Below are positions 6,338 through 14,157 of a stretch of DNA of 18,454 nucleotides, piece after piece (the first letter of the stretch is position 1; each line of letters starts with the position of its first letter). Position numbers and translations under genes: made by a program. The stretch is from DATGEO01 sp035310015. Lineage in GTDB: Bacteria; Chloroflexota; Dormibacteria; Dormibacterales; Dormibacteraceae. The stretch covers positions 1 through 18,454 of the forward strand of contig DATGEO010000087.1 in assembly GCA_035310015.1 (NCBI GenBank). The letters are read 5' to 3'. The notes beneath the pieces are model-generated. The model was not told where the DNA came from, ran no database searches, and was given only the letters and a program-made list of their open reading frames with translations.

Positions 6338-7725
6338 GGTACTACCCCGTCTTCATCGACCTGGACGCGCAACCGGCGGTGGTGCTCGGCGGAGGGAGGC
6401 TCGCCGTGGACAAGGCCGAAGGGCTGCTGGAGGCGGGTGCCCGCGTGCGCGTCGTCACGGCAGCGCCCGCGCCGGAGCTCGAGCGGCTGTCGCTCGCGGG
6501 CCGCATCGAGCTGTTGCGCCGCGACTACGCCGCCGGCGACCTCGGCGGCGCCCGGATCGTGATCGACGCCACCGGCGACGCGGACGTCAATCAAGCCAGC
6601 TGGCAGGAGGCGGAGGCGGCGGGCATCCTGATCAACGTCGTCGACGTGCCCGGCCGCTGCCGCTTCATCGCGCCGGCGATCGTGCGCCGCGACCCGCTGC
6701 TGATCGCGATCTCCACGTCGGGCGAGAGCCCATTCCTCGCCTCGACCGTGCGCGCGCGCATCGAGCGCCTACTCGGACGGGAGTGGGGGCCGTTCACGGC
6801 CCTCGTCGGCCGGGTGCGGAGGCGCCTGCGCGAGCGGGGCGTGCCCATCGCCGAGCAGACGCGCGTCTATCGCCGGTTGATGAGCTCCGACGTGCGCAGC
6901 CTCTTGCGCGCCGGCCGCGACGGCGAAGCACAGCAGCTCGCGCTTGGGATCGAGCAGGGCGTCGCGGCGCCGGTCACCGGCCGCGTCGCGCTCGTCGGCG
7001 CCGGTCCCGGCGATCCGGAGCTGCTCACGGCCAAGGCCCTCGACCTGCTCGCGTCGGCCGACTACGTGCTCCACGACGCGCTGATCGCGCCGGACACGCT
7101 CGCGCTGTGCGGGCCCGACGCGCGGCTCGAAAACGTGGGCAAGCGTGCCGGCCTCGACAACCCGCGGCAGGAGACGATCAACGAGCGCCTCGTCGAGCTG
7201 GCGCGCGCCGGCCACTCGGTGGTCCGCCTGAAGGGCGGCGATCCGTTCGTGTTCGGCCGAGGCGGGGAGGAGCTGTCGGCGCTGGTCGCGGCCGGTATCG
7301 AGGTCGTGGTCTGCCCGGGCGTGAGCGCGGCGCTCGCGGCGCCCGCCGCGGCGCGCATCCCGCTGACGATGCGCGGCGTCTCGTCGTCGATCGCGATCAC
7401 GACCGCCGCCGGAGCCGATGGGCTGGACAGGCTCGCCGCCCTCGCCGCGGCGGCCGACACGCTCGTCGTGATGATGCCGCGCTCAGACCTTGCGAAGATC
7501 GCCGCAGCGCTCGTGCCGGTGCTGGGACCTGAGCGACCGGCGGCGGTGATCGCTTCGGCGACGCTGCCGGACCAGCGCGCGGTGACCGCGAGCCTCGACC
7601 GCATCGCGCGCGCCGCGGACGATGCCGGCCTGCCGACGCCCGCCACCCTGGTGGTCGGAGACGTGGTCACGGCCATCCCCGCCCAGTCACTCCTGGAGGC
7701 GACGGCCGGCTTCCAGTTCGGCTAG
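6334..7725 (+). CDS. cysG: Siroheme synthase: precorrin-2 dehydrogenase/ferrochelatase plus uroporphyrinogen-III C-methyltransferase
   Basis: 463 residues, close to the enterobacterial protein. The N-terminal part (1-~210) is the NAD-dependent dehydrogenase/ferrochelatase: a dinucleotide loop VVLGGGRLAVDKA (16-28), then NVVDVP (101-106), whose Asp104 matches the known catalytic Asp. The C-terminal part (~216-463) is the SAM-dependent methyltransferase: VGAGPGDPELLT (221-232), RLKGGDPFVFGRGGEE (298-313) and PGVSAA (328-333). Asp248 and Lys270 fall at the positions used in the well-studied CysG. It converts uroporphyrinogen III to siroheme, the cofactor of the upstream sulfite reductase. One oddity is that the usual P-L-T-H-R motif reads PLTMR and the usual TGH is lost (TTAAG). 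No Shine-Dalgarno is obvious. Confidence 0.93.
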   Translation: MRYYPVFIDLDAQPAVVLGGGRLAVDKAEGLLEAGARVRVVTAAPAPELERLSLAGRIELLRRDYAAGDLGGARIVIDATGDADVNQASWQEAEAAGILINVVDVPGRCRFIAPAIVRRDPLLIAISTSGESPFLASTVRARIERLLGREWGPFTALVGRVRRRLRERGVPIAEQTRVYRRLMSSDVRSLLRAGRDGEAQQLALGIEQGVAAPVTGRVALVGAGPGDPELLTAKALDLLASADYVLHDALIAPDTLALCGPDARLENVGKRAGLDNPRQETINERLVELARAGHSVVRLKGGDPFVFGRGGEELSALVAAGIEVVVCPGVSAALAAPAAARIPLTMRGVSSSIAITTAAGADGLDRLAALAAAADTLVVMMPRSDLAKIAAALVPVLGPERPAAVIASATLPDQRAVTASLDRIARAADDAGLPTPATLVVGDVVTAIPAQSLLEATAGFQFG

Positions 7726-7734
7726 CTTGGAGCC

Positions 7735-9393
7735 GTGGCCGCAACCTTGAGGCTGGGAACGAGAGGCTCGCGCCTGGCGCTGCGCCAGAGCCGCATCGTC
7801 GCCGAGCGGCTGCGCGCGCTCGGGGTGCAGGTCGAGCTCGTGACGATCGTCTCCGACGGCGACCTGCGCGCCCCCGATGCGCCCATCGGCGAAGGCGTCT
7901 TCGTCGCGGCCCTCGAGCGTGCGCTGGTGGGCGGCGAGATCGACCTCGCCGTGCACAGCGCCAAGGACGTCCCGCTCGACGAGGATCCGCGCACCAGGAT
8001 CGTCGCCTACCCGGAGCGTGCCGACCCGCGCGATGCCCTCGTCACGCGCGGACACGAAAGCTCTCTGGACGACCTCCCGGCCGGGGCCCGCGTCGGCACC
8101 GACAGCCCTCGGCGCGCCGGGTTCGTGCGCGCGCTGCGCCCCGACCTCGACGTGATCGCGCTGCACGGCAACGTCGACACGCGCCTGCAGCGCCTCGACT
8201 CCGGGCAGGCGGAGGCGCTGGTGCTCGCGGCGGCGGGTCTCGACCGGCTCGGGTTCAGCGAGCGCGCGGTCGCGCGGCTCGATCCCGAGGTCATGCCGCC
8301 CGCGCCCGGGCAGGGCGCGCTCGCGGTGCAGATCCGCCGGGACGACGACGAGACCGCGGCGCTGATCGCGCCTCTTGACGACCCCGGCATCCGCACCGCC
8401 GTGGTCGCCGAACGCGCCCTGCTGAAGGCGATGGGCGGCGGCTGCCGCGCGCCGGTGGGCGCTGTCGTGAAAGCCGACGGTTCGGCGCTGGCCCTGGTCG
8501 CCGGCGCGGTCACATCCGACGGACGGACGCGGCACGTGCTCCGCGCCACGGTGGGTGAGGACGTCGCGCGCGCCATCGTCGAGGCGGCGCAGGAGCTGAA
8601 CCGGCGGGTTCCGATCGGAGCCCGCGCCCTGCTCGACACACGGCCCGAGCTCGACCTCGAGCTGAGGGCGGCGGTGGAGGCGATGGGGTTTCGCCACCTT
8701 CACGCGCCCGCGATCGCAATCGTCGCAGCGCCGCCCGACGATCTGGAGCGGGCGCGAGCCGGCCTAAAAACCTACGACTGGATCGTCCTCACCAGCCGCC
8801 GGGGGGTCGAGGCACTGCTCCCCGCCGGCACCGCGCGGCCCAAGGGCGTGCGCTGGGCGGCCGTGGGGACCTCGACGGCCGAGTCGCTGCAGGCGCGCGG
8901 GATCGAGGCCGACTGCGTGCCGCCGGAGGCGACTGCCGGCGCGATCCCCGACGCCATGGCGCGCTTCGGCCCGCTGTCCGGCGCGCGGGTCCTGCTGGCA
9001 CGGGCCGACGCCGCCAACGGAGAGCTCCCGAGCCGGCTCCGGGAGATGGGCGCCGAGGTCGACGACGTCGTCGCCTACCGAACCGTGGCCGGGCCGGCCG
9101 AGGGCCGGACCCCCCTTCTGGCCGCGCTTGCGGATCCGCAGCTCGAAGCCGTGATCTTCGCGTCGGGGTCGGCGGTGAAGGGCCTGGTCGAAAGCAGCCC
9201 GGCGCGGTCGCTCGGCAACCTGAAGGTCATCACCATCGGCCCGAAAACCAGCGCCGCTGCGCGAGAGTATGGCTTGACGGTGACGAAGGAATCGCGGACA
9301 CGGGACAGCGAGGGCCTGGCGGCCGCGCTGCGCCTGGCGGTCGATGAGGAGGTCGAGCGATGGGTAGAGTCGCAGCTCCGCCTGCCCGCGTAA
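7735..9393 (+). CDS. hemCD: Fused hydroxymethylbilane synthase / uroporphyrinogen-III synthase
   Basis: 552 residues from a GTG at 7735, with TTGGAG just upstream, 9 bases after the cysG stop. Residues 1-~290 are HemC: LRLGTRGSRLALRQS (5-19), HSAKDVP with catalytic Asp78, GNVDTRL (145-151), PPAPGQGALAVQ (188-199), and Cys237 in GGGCRAPVG, the dipyrromethane attachment site. Residues ~295-552 fit HemD: ARALLDTRPELDLELRAAVE, WIVLTSRRGVEALLP, and FASGSAVKGLVES near the end. One polypeptide would polymerise four porphobilinogens and cyclise the product to uroporphyrinogen III, the branch-point substrate of CysG and HemE. The HemC signature is altered: GTDSPRR replaces G-T-S-S-L-R-R, and His replaces the usual Arg before GNV. 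The 3' end overlaps hemB by 34 bp. Confidence 0.92.
   Translation: MAATLRLGTRGSRLALRQSRIVAERLRALGVQVELVTIVSDGDLRAPDAPIGEGVFVAALERALVGGEIDLAVHSAKDVPLDEDPRTRIVAYPERADPRDALVTRGHESSLDDLPAGARVGTDSPRRAGFVRALRPDLDVIALHGNVDTRLQRLDSGQAEALVLAAAGLDRLGFSERAVARLDPEVMPPAPGQGALAVQIRRDDDETAALIAPLDDPGIRTAVVAERALLKAMGGGCRAPVGAVVKADGSALALVAGAVTSDGRTRHVLRATVGEDVARAIVEAAQELNRRVPIGARALLDTRPELDLELRAAVEAMGFRHLHAPAIAIVAAPPDDLERARAGLKTYDWIVLTSRRGVEALLPAGTARPKGVRWAAVGTSTAESLQARGIEADCVPPEATAGAIPDAMARFGPLSGARVLLARADAANGELPSRLREMGAEVDDVVAYRTVAGPAEGRTPLLAALADPQLEAVIFASGSAVKGLVESSPARSLGNLKVITIGPKTSAAAREYGLTVTKESRTRDSEGLAAALRLAVDEEVERWVESQLRLPA
9348..9352 (+). promoter_or_regulatory. Ribosome-binding site of hemB inside the hemCD reading frame
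   Basis: GGAGG lies 7 bases before the ATG at 9360 and within hemCD codons. No later start precedes the conserved HemB N-terminus, so the 34-bp overlap is real. Confidence 0.75.
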
Positions 9394-10367
9394 CCCGCGA
9401 CCTGAAGGAGCGGCCGCGGCGGCTGCGCCGCACGGCAGCACTGCGCGCCCTGGTGCGGGAGACGCGGCTCGCGCCCCAGCAGCTGCTCATGCCGCTGTTC
9501 GTCGTCGACGGCCGCGATCGCGCGGAGCAGATCCCGTCGCTTCCGGGGCATGCGCGCATGAGCCCCGACCGCGCCGTCGCGCGCGCGCGCGAGCTCGCCT
9601 CCCTAGGCGTGGGCGGGGTGCTGCTCTTCGGCATCCCCGAGTCGAAGGACGACGAGGGACGCGCGGCGGCGGACGCGGAAGGGCCGGTCGCGACCGCGCT
9701 GCGCGCGCTCAAGGATGCCGGCCTGCCCCTCGTGCTCGCCGCGGACGTGTGTCTCTGCGAGTACACGACGCACGGTCACTGCGGGGTGATCGTCGGAGGA
9801 GAGGTCGACAACGACGCGACGCTGCCGATCATCACCGATGCCGCCGTCGCCTATGCGGAGGCAGGCGCCGACATCGTCGGACCGAGCGGGATGATGGACG
9901 GCCAGGTCGCCGCGATCCGCGAAGGCCTCGACGCCGCCGGTCACGGCAGCGTCGCGATCGTCGCCTACTCGTCGAAGGCGGCGTCGGCCTTCTACGGCCC
10001 GTTCCGCGAGGCTGCGGGCTCGACGCCCGCGTTCGGCGATCGCCGGGGCTACCAGATGGACTTTGCCAACGCGCGCGAGGCGATGCGGGAGATGGAGCTC
10101 GACGCCTCCGAGGGCGCGGACATGCTGATGGTCAAGCCCGCGCTCACCTCCCTCGACCTGCTCGCGCGCGCCCGCGAGCGCTTCGACCTTCCGCTCGCGG
10201 CCTACCACGTGAGCGGCGAGGTCGCGATGCTCGAGGCCGCCGCCGCCAACGGATGGATCGACCGCCGCTCGGCCGCGCTCGAGACGCTCACCGCGATCGT
10301 TCGCGCCGGCGCGGACGTGGTCATCACCTACCTCGCGGCCGACGCCGCGCGCTGGCTGGACGAGTAA
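9360..10367 (+). CDS. hemB: Delta-aminolevulinic acid dehydratase (porphobilinogen synthase)
   Basis: 335 residues. It condenses two aminolevulinates to porphobilinogen, the substrate of the preceding fused HemCD. The typical N-terminal RPRRLRRTAALRALVRET is followed by LLMPLFVVDG. The active-site zinc ligands are present in DVCLCEYTTHGHCG (Cys131, Cys133, Cys141), so this is a zinc rather than a magnesium-only type. The two catalytic lysines are Lys206 (YSSKAASAFYGPFR) and Lys259 (MLMVKPALTSLDLL). The start is fixed by GGAGG at 9348-9352. The gene overlaps hemCD by 34 bp, and its TAA is followed 2 bases later by the hemQ GTG. Length and motifs look complete. Confidence 0.96.
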   Translation: MGRVAAPPARVTRDLKERPRRLRRTAALRALVRETRLAPQQLLMPLFVVDGRDRAEQIPSLPGHARMSPDRAVARARELASLGVGGVLLFGIPESKDDEGRAAADAEGPVATALRALKDAGLPLVLAADVCLCEYTTHGHCGVIVGGEVDNDATLPIITDAAVAYAEAGADIVGPSGMMDGQVAAIREGLDAAGHGSVAIVAYSSKAASAFYGPFREAAGSTPAFGDRRGYQMDFANAREAMREMELDASEGADMLMVKPALTSLDLLARARERFDLPLAAYHVSGEVAMLEAAAANGWIDRRSAALETLTAIVRAGADVVITYLAADAARWLDE

Positions 10368-10369
10368 GC

Positions 10370-11041
10370 GTGAGCGACAGGTTCGTGCAGGCGCTGGCGC
10401 TGGGCGTCGACCCGTCCTGGCGGCGGCTGCCCGCCACCGAGCGGCAGGAAACGTGCGCGGCCTTCTTCGATGCGGTGGCGGGCGCCGAGGCGGTCAGGAC
10501 CTTCACCTACTCGATGGTCGGCCTCAAGCCCGGCATTGACATGCTGCTGTGGCGGCTGGCGCCGAGCCTCGATGCGCTCGAGGAGTCGGCGGCGGCTGCG
10601 CTGCGAGCGGGGATGGGCACGTGGATGGAGGTTCGGCAGAGCTTCGTCGGCGCCATCCAACAGTCGCACTACGTGAAGCGGCCGACGCAGCAGGAGCAGT
10701 CGATGTTCAGCAGAGAGCGCTCGCGGTACCTGGTCGTCTATCCGTTCACGAAATCGACCGAGTGGTACCTGCTCGACCAGCAGTCGCGGCAGTCGGTGAT
10801 GAACGAGCACATGAAGGTGGGCCACAAATACCCGCAGGTGCGGCAGCTGCTCGCGTACTCGTTCGGGCTCGACGACCAGGACTTCCTCGTGGCGTACGAG
10901 ACCGACGACCTGCTCGCGTTCAGTGAGCTCGTGCGCGCGCTGCGCTCGACGGAGAGCCGGCGCTCGACCGTCCGCGACACGCCGATCCTGACCGCCGTGC
11001 ATCGCGAGCCGCGCGAGATCGCCTCCCTGCTCGGCGCGTGA
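10370..11041 (+). CDS. hemQ: HemQ / chlorite-dismutase-family protein (coproheme decarboxylase)
   Basis: 223 residues from the GTG at 10370, 2 bases after the hemB stop. It is a heme-binding alpha-beta barrel protein. The C-terminal half shows EWYLLDQQSRQSVMNEHMKV and YSFGLDDQDFLVAYETDD, typical of the family. His147 is the likely proximal heme ligand by alignment with the H-x-x-x-G of known members. HemQ proteins convert coproheme to heme b in the last step of the coproporphyrin-dependent pathway, and the flanking hemE and hemH fit this. True chlorite dismutases share the fold, but the heme-operon location makes that unlikely. The end overlaps hemE by 4 bp (GTGA). Confidence 0.88.
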   Translation: MSDRFVQALALGVDPSWRRLPATERQETCAAFFDAVAGAEAVRTFTYSMVGLKPGIDMLLWRLAPSLDALEESAAAALRAGMGTWMEVRQSFVGAIQQSHYVKRPTQQEQSMFSRERSRYLVVYPFTKSTEWYLLDQQSRQSVMNEHMKVGHKYPQVRQLLAYSFGLDDQDFLVAYETDDLLAFSELVRALRSTESRRSTVRDTPILTAVHREPREIASLLGA

Positions 11042-12078
11042 AACACGAAGACTCGCTGTTCATCCGCGCCTGCCGCCGGCAGGCCGTGGAGCGCACGCCC
11101 ATCTGGCTGATGCGCCAGGCCGGCCGCTCGCTGCCGGAGTACCGCGCGATTCGCGAGAAGTGGACGCTCGAGCAGATCGTCGCGCAGCCCGAGCTGTGCG
11201 CGGAGGTCACGCTGCAGCCGGTGCGCCGGCTGGGCGTCGACGCGGCGGTGATGTTCGCCGACATCGTGCTGCCGCTGCGCGGAATGGGCGTGGACTTCGA
11301 GCTCGTCGACTCGGTGGGCCCGGTCATCGCGCGCCCCATCCGCGACTCCCGGGCCGTGGCGGCTTTGCGCACGCCTACCGCGGCCGAGTCGGTGCCCCAG
11401 ATCCTCGAAGCGGTCGCCATCGTCGCCCGCGAGTCGCCGGTTCCGGTCGTGTGCTTCTCGGGCGGTCCTTTCACGCTGGCGAGCTACCTGATCGAAGGCC
11501 GGCCGAGCCGCGATTTCCTGGCCACCAAGGAGCTCATGTATCGCGAACCGGCAGCGTTCAACGCCCTGCTCGAGAAGCTCGCGAGCGTGATGGCGGAGTA
11601 CCTGTCGGCTCAGGTGCGAGCCGGCGCGAGCGCGCTGCAGCTGTTCGACAGCTGGGCCGGCGCGCTGTCGCCTCGCGACTACGCGACACGGGTGCTGCCC
11701 CACACCAAGCGCATCTTCGAGGCGACGGCGGCGCTCGGCGTCCCGCGCATCCACTTCGGCACCGGCACCGCGGGGTTGCTGGAGCTCATCGCGAGCTCAG
11801 GTTCCGACGTGGTCTCGCTCGACTGGCGCGTCAACCTGGACGAGGCGTGGCGGCGGATCGGCTCGGGCCTCGGCGTGCAGGGCAACCTCGACCCGGCGGC
11901 CATGCTCGGCCCGCGCGAGGCGATGGTCGATGCCGCGCTCGACGTCCTTCGCCGCGCCGGCGGCCGGGCCGGGCACGTCTTCAACCTCGGCCATGGCGTG
12001 CTGCCGGCGACGCCGATGGAAAACCTCCAGGCGCTGGTCGAGACGGTGCGGAGCGGCGTGCAGTTGGTGAGCAGCTGA
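11038..12078 (+). CDS. hemE: Uroporphyrinogen decarboxylase
   Basis: 346 residues from a GTG at 11038 overlapping the hemQ stop. It removes four carboxylates from uroporphyrinogen III to give coproporphyrinogen III, committing tetrapyrrole to heme rather than siroheme. The first signature PIWLMRQAGRSLPEYR (21-36) contains the substrate-binding Arg26 and Arg30. The catalytic Asp is likely Asp75 in VMFADIVLPL. Further matches are SGGPFTLASYLIEG (138-151), LFDSWAG, VQGNLDP and the final HVFNLGHGVLP with its conserved His. The length is standard. The last codons overlap the possible CTG start of hemH. Confidence 0.96.
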   Translation: MKHEDSLFIRACRRQAVERTPIWLMRQAGRSLPEYRAIREKWTLEQIVAQPELCAEVTLQPVRRLGVDAAVMFADIVLPLRGMGVDFELVDSVGPVIARPIRDSRAVAALRTPTAAESVPQILEAVAIVARESPVPVVCFSGGPFTLASYLIEGRPSRDFLATKELMYREPAAFNALLEKLASVMAEYLSAQVRAGASALQLFDSWAGALSPRDYATRVLPHTKRIFEATAALGVPRIHFGTGTAGLLELIASSGSDVVSLDWRVNLDEAWRRIGSGLGVQGNLDPAAMLGPREAMVDAALDVLRRAGGRAGHVFNLGHGVLPATPMENLQALVETVRSGVQLVSS

Positions 12079-12950
12079 CCGCCCTCCCGGGCACCGCCGT
12101 CATCGCGATGGCGTATGGGAGCCCCGACGGCGAAGCGGGCATCGAGCCCTACTTCACGCACATCCGCGGTGGCCGGCCGCCCTCGCCGCAGGCGCTCGAG
12201 CACCTGCGCGCGCGCTATCGAGCCGTCGGCGGCTCGCCGCTGACCGCGATCACGCTGGAGCAGGGCGACGCGCTCAGCGAGGAGCTCGGCATCCCCGTCT
12301 TCGTCGGCATGAAGCACGCGCCGCCGTTCATCGCCGACGCGGTCGCGGAGGCGAAGGCTCACGGGATGTATCGGCTCGTCGGGCTGCCGCTCGCGCCGCA
12401 CTACTCCGAGATGAGCGTCGGCGGCTACCTGACGGCGATCCGTGCGGTGTGGCCGGGCGAGGTCGTCTTCGTCCGTGGCTTCCATGACCACCCGGCCTTC
12501 ATCGCCGCCGTCCGCGGCCTGCTCGAAGAGGCTCGCCGCGACTTCGACCCCGACCTGGTCATCTTCTCGGCGCACAGCCTGCCGGAGCGCATCGAGCGCG
12601 AGGGCGACCCGTACCGCGAGCGGCTGCTCGAGTCGAGCCGGCTCGCCGCCGAGGCGGCGTCGGTCGGGCGCTGGGAGTTTGCGTTCCAGTCGGCCAGCGC
12701 CACGGGGGAGCCGTGGCTCGGGCCTCCTCTGGAGGACACGCTGCGCGGGACCGAAGCCAGGAGAGTGCTCGTGTGCCCGATCGGCTTTGTCGCCGACCAC
12801 CTCGAGATCCTCTATGACATCGACGTCGAGGCGATGGCGCTCGCCCGGGAGCGCGGGATCGAGCTGAGGCGCACGGCCTCTTTCAACACGAAGCCGGAGT
12901 TCATCCGCGCGCTGGCAGCGATCGTCCGCGATCAGCTCTTGAAGGCGTAG
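12075..12950 (+). CDS. hemH: Ferrochelatase (coproporphyrin III-type), probable CTG start
   Basis: 291 residues if started at the CTG at 12075, which shares CTGA with the hemE stop; 280 from the ATG at 12108. The ATG start would delete the first beta strand (TAVIA before MAYGSPDG) that ferrochelatases normally have. No other ATG, GTG or TTG in frame lies close enough upstream, so CTG is favoured but unproven. The catalytic His is His167 in SAHSLPERI, and the acidic partner is Glu244 in DHLEILYDID. FQSASATGEPWLGPPLEDTL matches the family. It inserts ferrous iron into coproporphyrin III, feeding HemQ. The 3' end overlaps the opposing MFS gene by 19 bp. Confidence 0.9.
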   Translation: MTALPGTAVIAMAYGSPDGEAGIEPYFTHIRGGRPPSPQALEHLRARYRAVGGSPLTAITLEQGDALSEELGIPVFVGMKHAPPFIADAVAEAKAHGMYRLVGLPLAPHYSEMSVGGYLTAIRAVWPGEVVFVRGFHDHPAFIAAVRGLLEEARRDFDPDLVIFSAHSLPERIEREGDPYRERLLESSRLAAEAASVGRWEFAFQSASATGEPWLGPPLEDTLRGTEARRVLVCPIGFVADHLEILYDIDVEAMALARERGIELRRTASFNTKPEFIRALAAIVRDQLLKA

Positions 12951-14092
12951 GTCTCGGGAGGCGCGGGCTCGGTCTCCGGCGTGACCGACGCCGGGGCGCG
13001 GGACAGGAACAGCGGCAGGGCGAGCACGACCACGCCCGGGAGGACCCACGCGGCCGAGCCGTAGCCGAACTCCGCGGCGGCCAGGCCGATGAGGGAGCCG
13101 CCGATCGACGAGCCGAGGTCGATGCCGCTGTTCCAGAGCGCCGAGACGGCGCCCGAGTCCTGCGCTTTCGCTCGCTGCGCCATGGCGAGGAACGCGGCCG
13201 TCTGCACCGCGCCGTATCCGCCGCCGTACAGCACCGCGGCCCCGAGCACGAGCACGGGACCGGCGTGGATCGCGAGCCCGACGAGGCCCAGCAGGGACGC
13301 CACCATCCCGCCGGCGAGCACGAGGCGGACGGGCCGGCGGTCTCCGAGCAGACCCGCGTACCAGCGGCACACGGCCCGAGCCGCACCCGCGACCAGGAAG
13401 AACGTGGCCGCGGAACCGAGACCCGCGAGCGGCAGCGCGATGGGCGCGAACGTGATCACTCCGCCGAAGCTGCAGCTCGTGAGCACGAAACCGCCGAACA
13501 CCGCCAGCAGGCCGGGCCGCCGGATCGCGCCGAGGAGGTTGGTCGATGCTTCGGCGAGGTGCGCCTGTCGCTCGGGGATGCGCGACGCGATGACGGCCCC
13601 GACCGCGCCGGCGGCGAAGGCGATGAGCGCATCGATGTCGGCCCGGCCGGCCGCGAGCAAAAACACGCCGATCGACGGGACGAAGATCCCGGGGATGCTC
13701 AGGGCAAGCCCGTAGTAGCCGATGGACGCGCCGCGGCGGTGCGGCGCCGTGAGCTCCGACAGCAGCGCGACCGACACCACGATCGCGACGCCCATGCCGG
13801 CGCCGCGGGCCCACGCGGCGACGAGCAGGACCCAGGCCGTCGCCTCCGGGAAGACGTAGACGAGGCTCGCGAGAGCGGTCACCACCTCACCGGCGACCAA
13901 AAGGTGCATCGAGCGGCGGCGGCGCATGAGCCACGGGGAAGAGAGCTCGCCGGTGACGGCGCCGATGAAGAGCGCGAAGGTGGCCGCGCCCGCTATCCCG
14001 TGCGGGCCCTGGCGCTCGACCATCACCGGCACCACGGGCAGGAGGATCTGGAACGCCAGCGCGATGCACACCGCCAGCGCCGCCAGCAGCAA
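12932..14092 (-). CDS. MFS transporter
   Basis: 386 residues from a TTG at 14092. About 12 hydrophobic segments are visible, the first starting at residue 2. The loop between helices 2 and 3 carries MRRRRSM, and a basic segment (APHRRG) follows helix 4, both common in major facilitator proteins. The substrate is unknown. TTG is probably not the true start, because the in-frame sequence upstream (ASSPRPAGRALLASPT) would make a normal cytoplasmic N-terminus. The only codons there that could initiate are an ATC at 14143 and a CTG at 14110. A TATCAT -10 hexamer ends 6 bases before that ATC. The stop lies inside the hemH 3' end. Nothing in the sequence ties it to porphyrin transport beyond adjacency. 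Confidence 0.85.
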   Translation of the reverse strand: MLLAALAVCIALAFQILLPVVPVMVERQGPHGIAGAATFALFIGAVTGELSSPWLMRRRRSMHLLVAGEVVTALASLVYVFPEATAWVLLVAAWARGAGMGVAIVVSVALLSELTAPHRRGASIGYYGLALSIPGIFVPSIGVFLLAAGRADIDALIAFAAGAVGAVIASRIPERQAHLAEASTNLLGAIRRPGLLAVFGGFVLTSCSFGGVITFAPIALPLAGLGSAATFFLVAGAARAVCRWYAGLLGDRRPVRLVLAGGMVASLLGLVGLAIHAGPVLVLGAAVLYGGGYGAVQTAAFLAMAQRAKAQDSGAVSALWNSGIDLGSSIGGSLIGLAAAEFGYGSAAWVLPGVVVLALPLFLSRAPASVTPETEPAPPETYAFKS

Positions 14093-14149
14093 GGTCGGGC
14101 TGGCGAGCAGGGCGCGACCGGCAGGACGCGGGGAGGAGGCGATCCTCGA

Positions 14150-14155
14150 ATGATA
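14150..14155 (-). promoter_or_regulatory. -10 element (TATCAT) before the MFS gene
   Basis: TATCAT on the minus strand differs from TATAAT at one position. It lies just beyond a hairpin that ends the upstream gene. The predicted start of transcription is about 14143-14144, at the edge of the MFS reading frame, implying a very short leader. No convincing -35 is seen. Confidence 0.45.
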
Positions 14156-14157
14156 TT

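Noticed and set aside
11679..13814. 711-codon minus-strand open frame across hemE, hemH and the MFS gene
   Set aside because: Its product is Arg/Ala/Pro-rich with no family similarity. It lies antisense to hemE and hemH, which carry clear motifs, and out of frame over the MFS gene. It is a GC-rich shadow.
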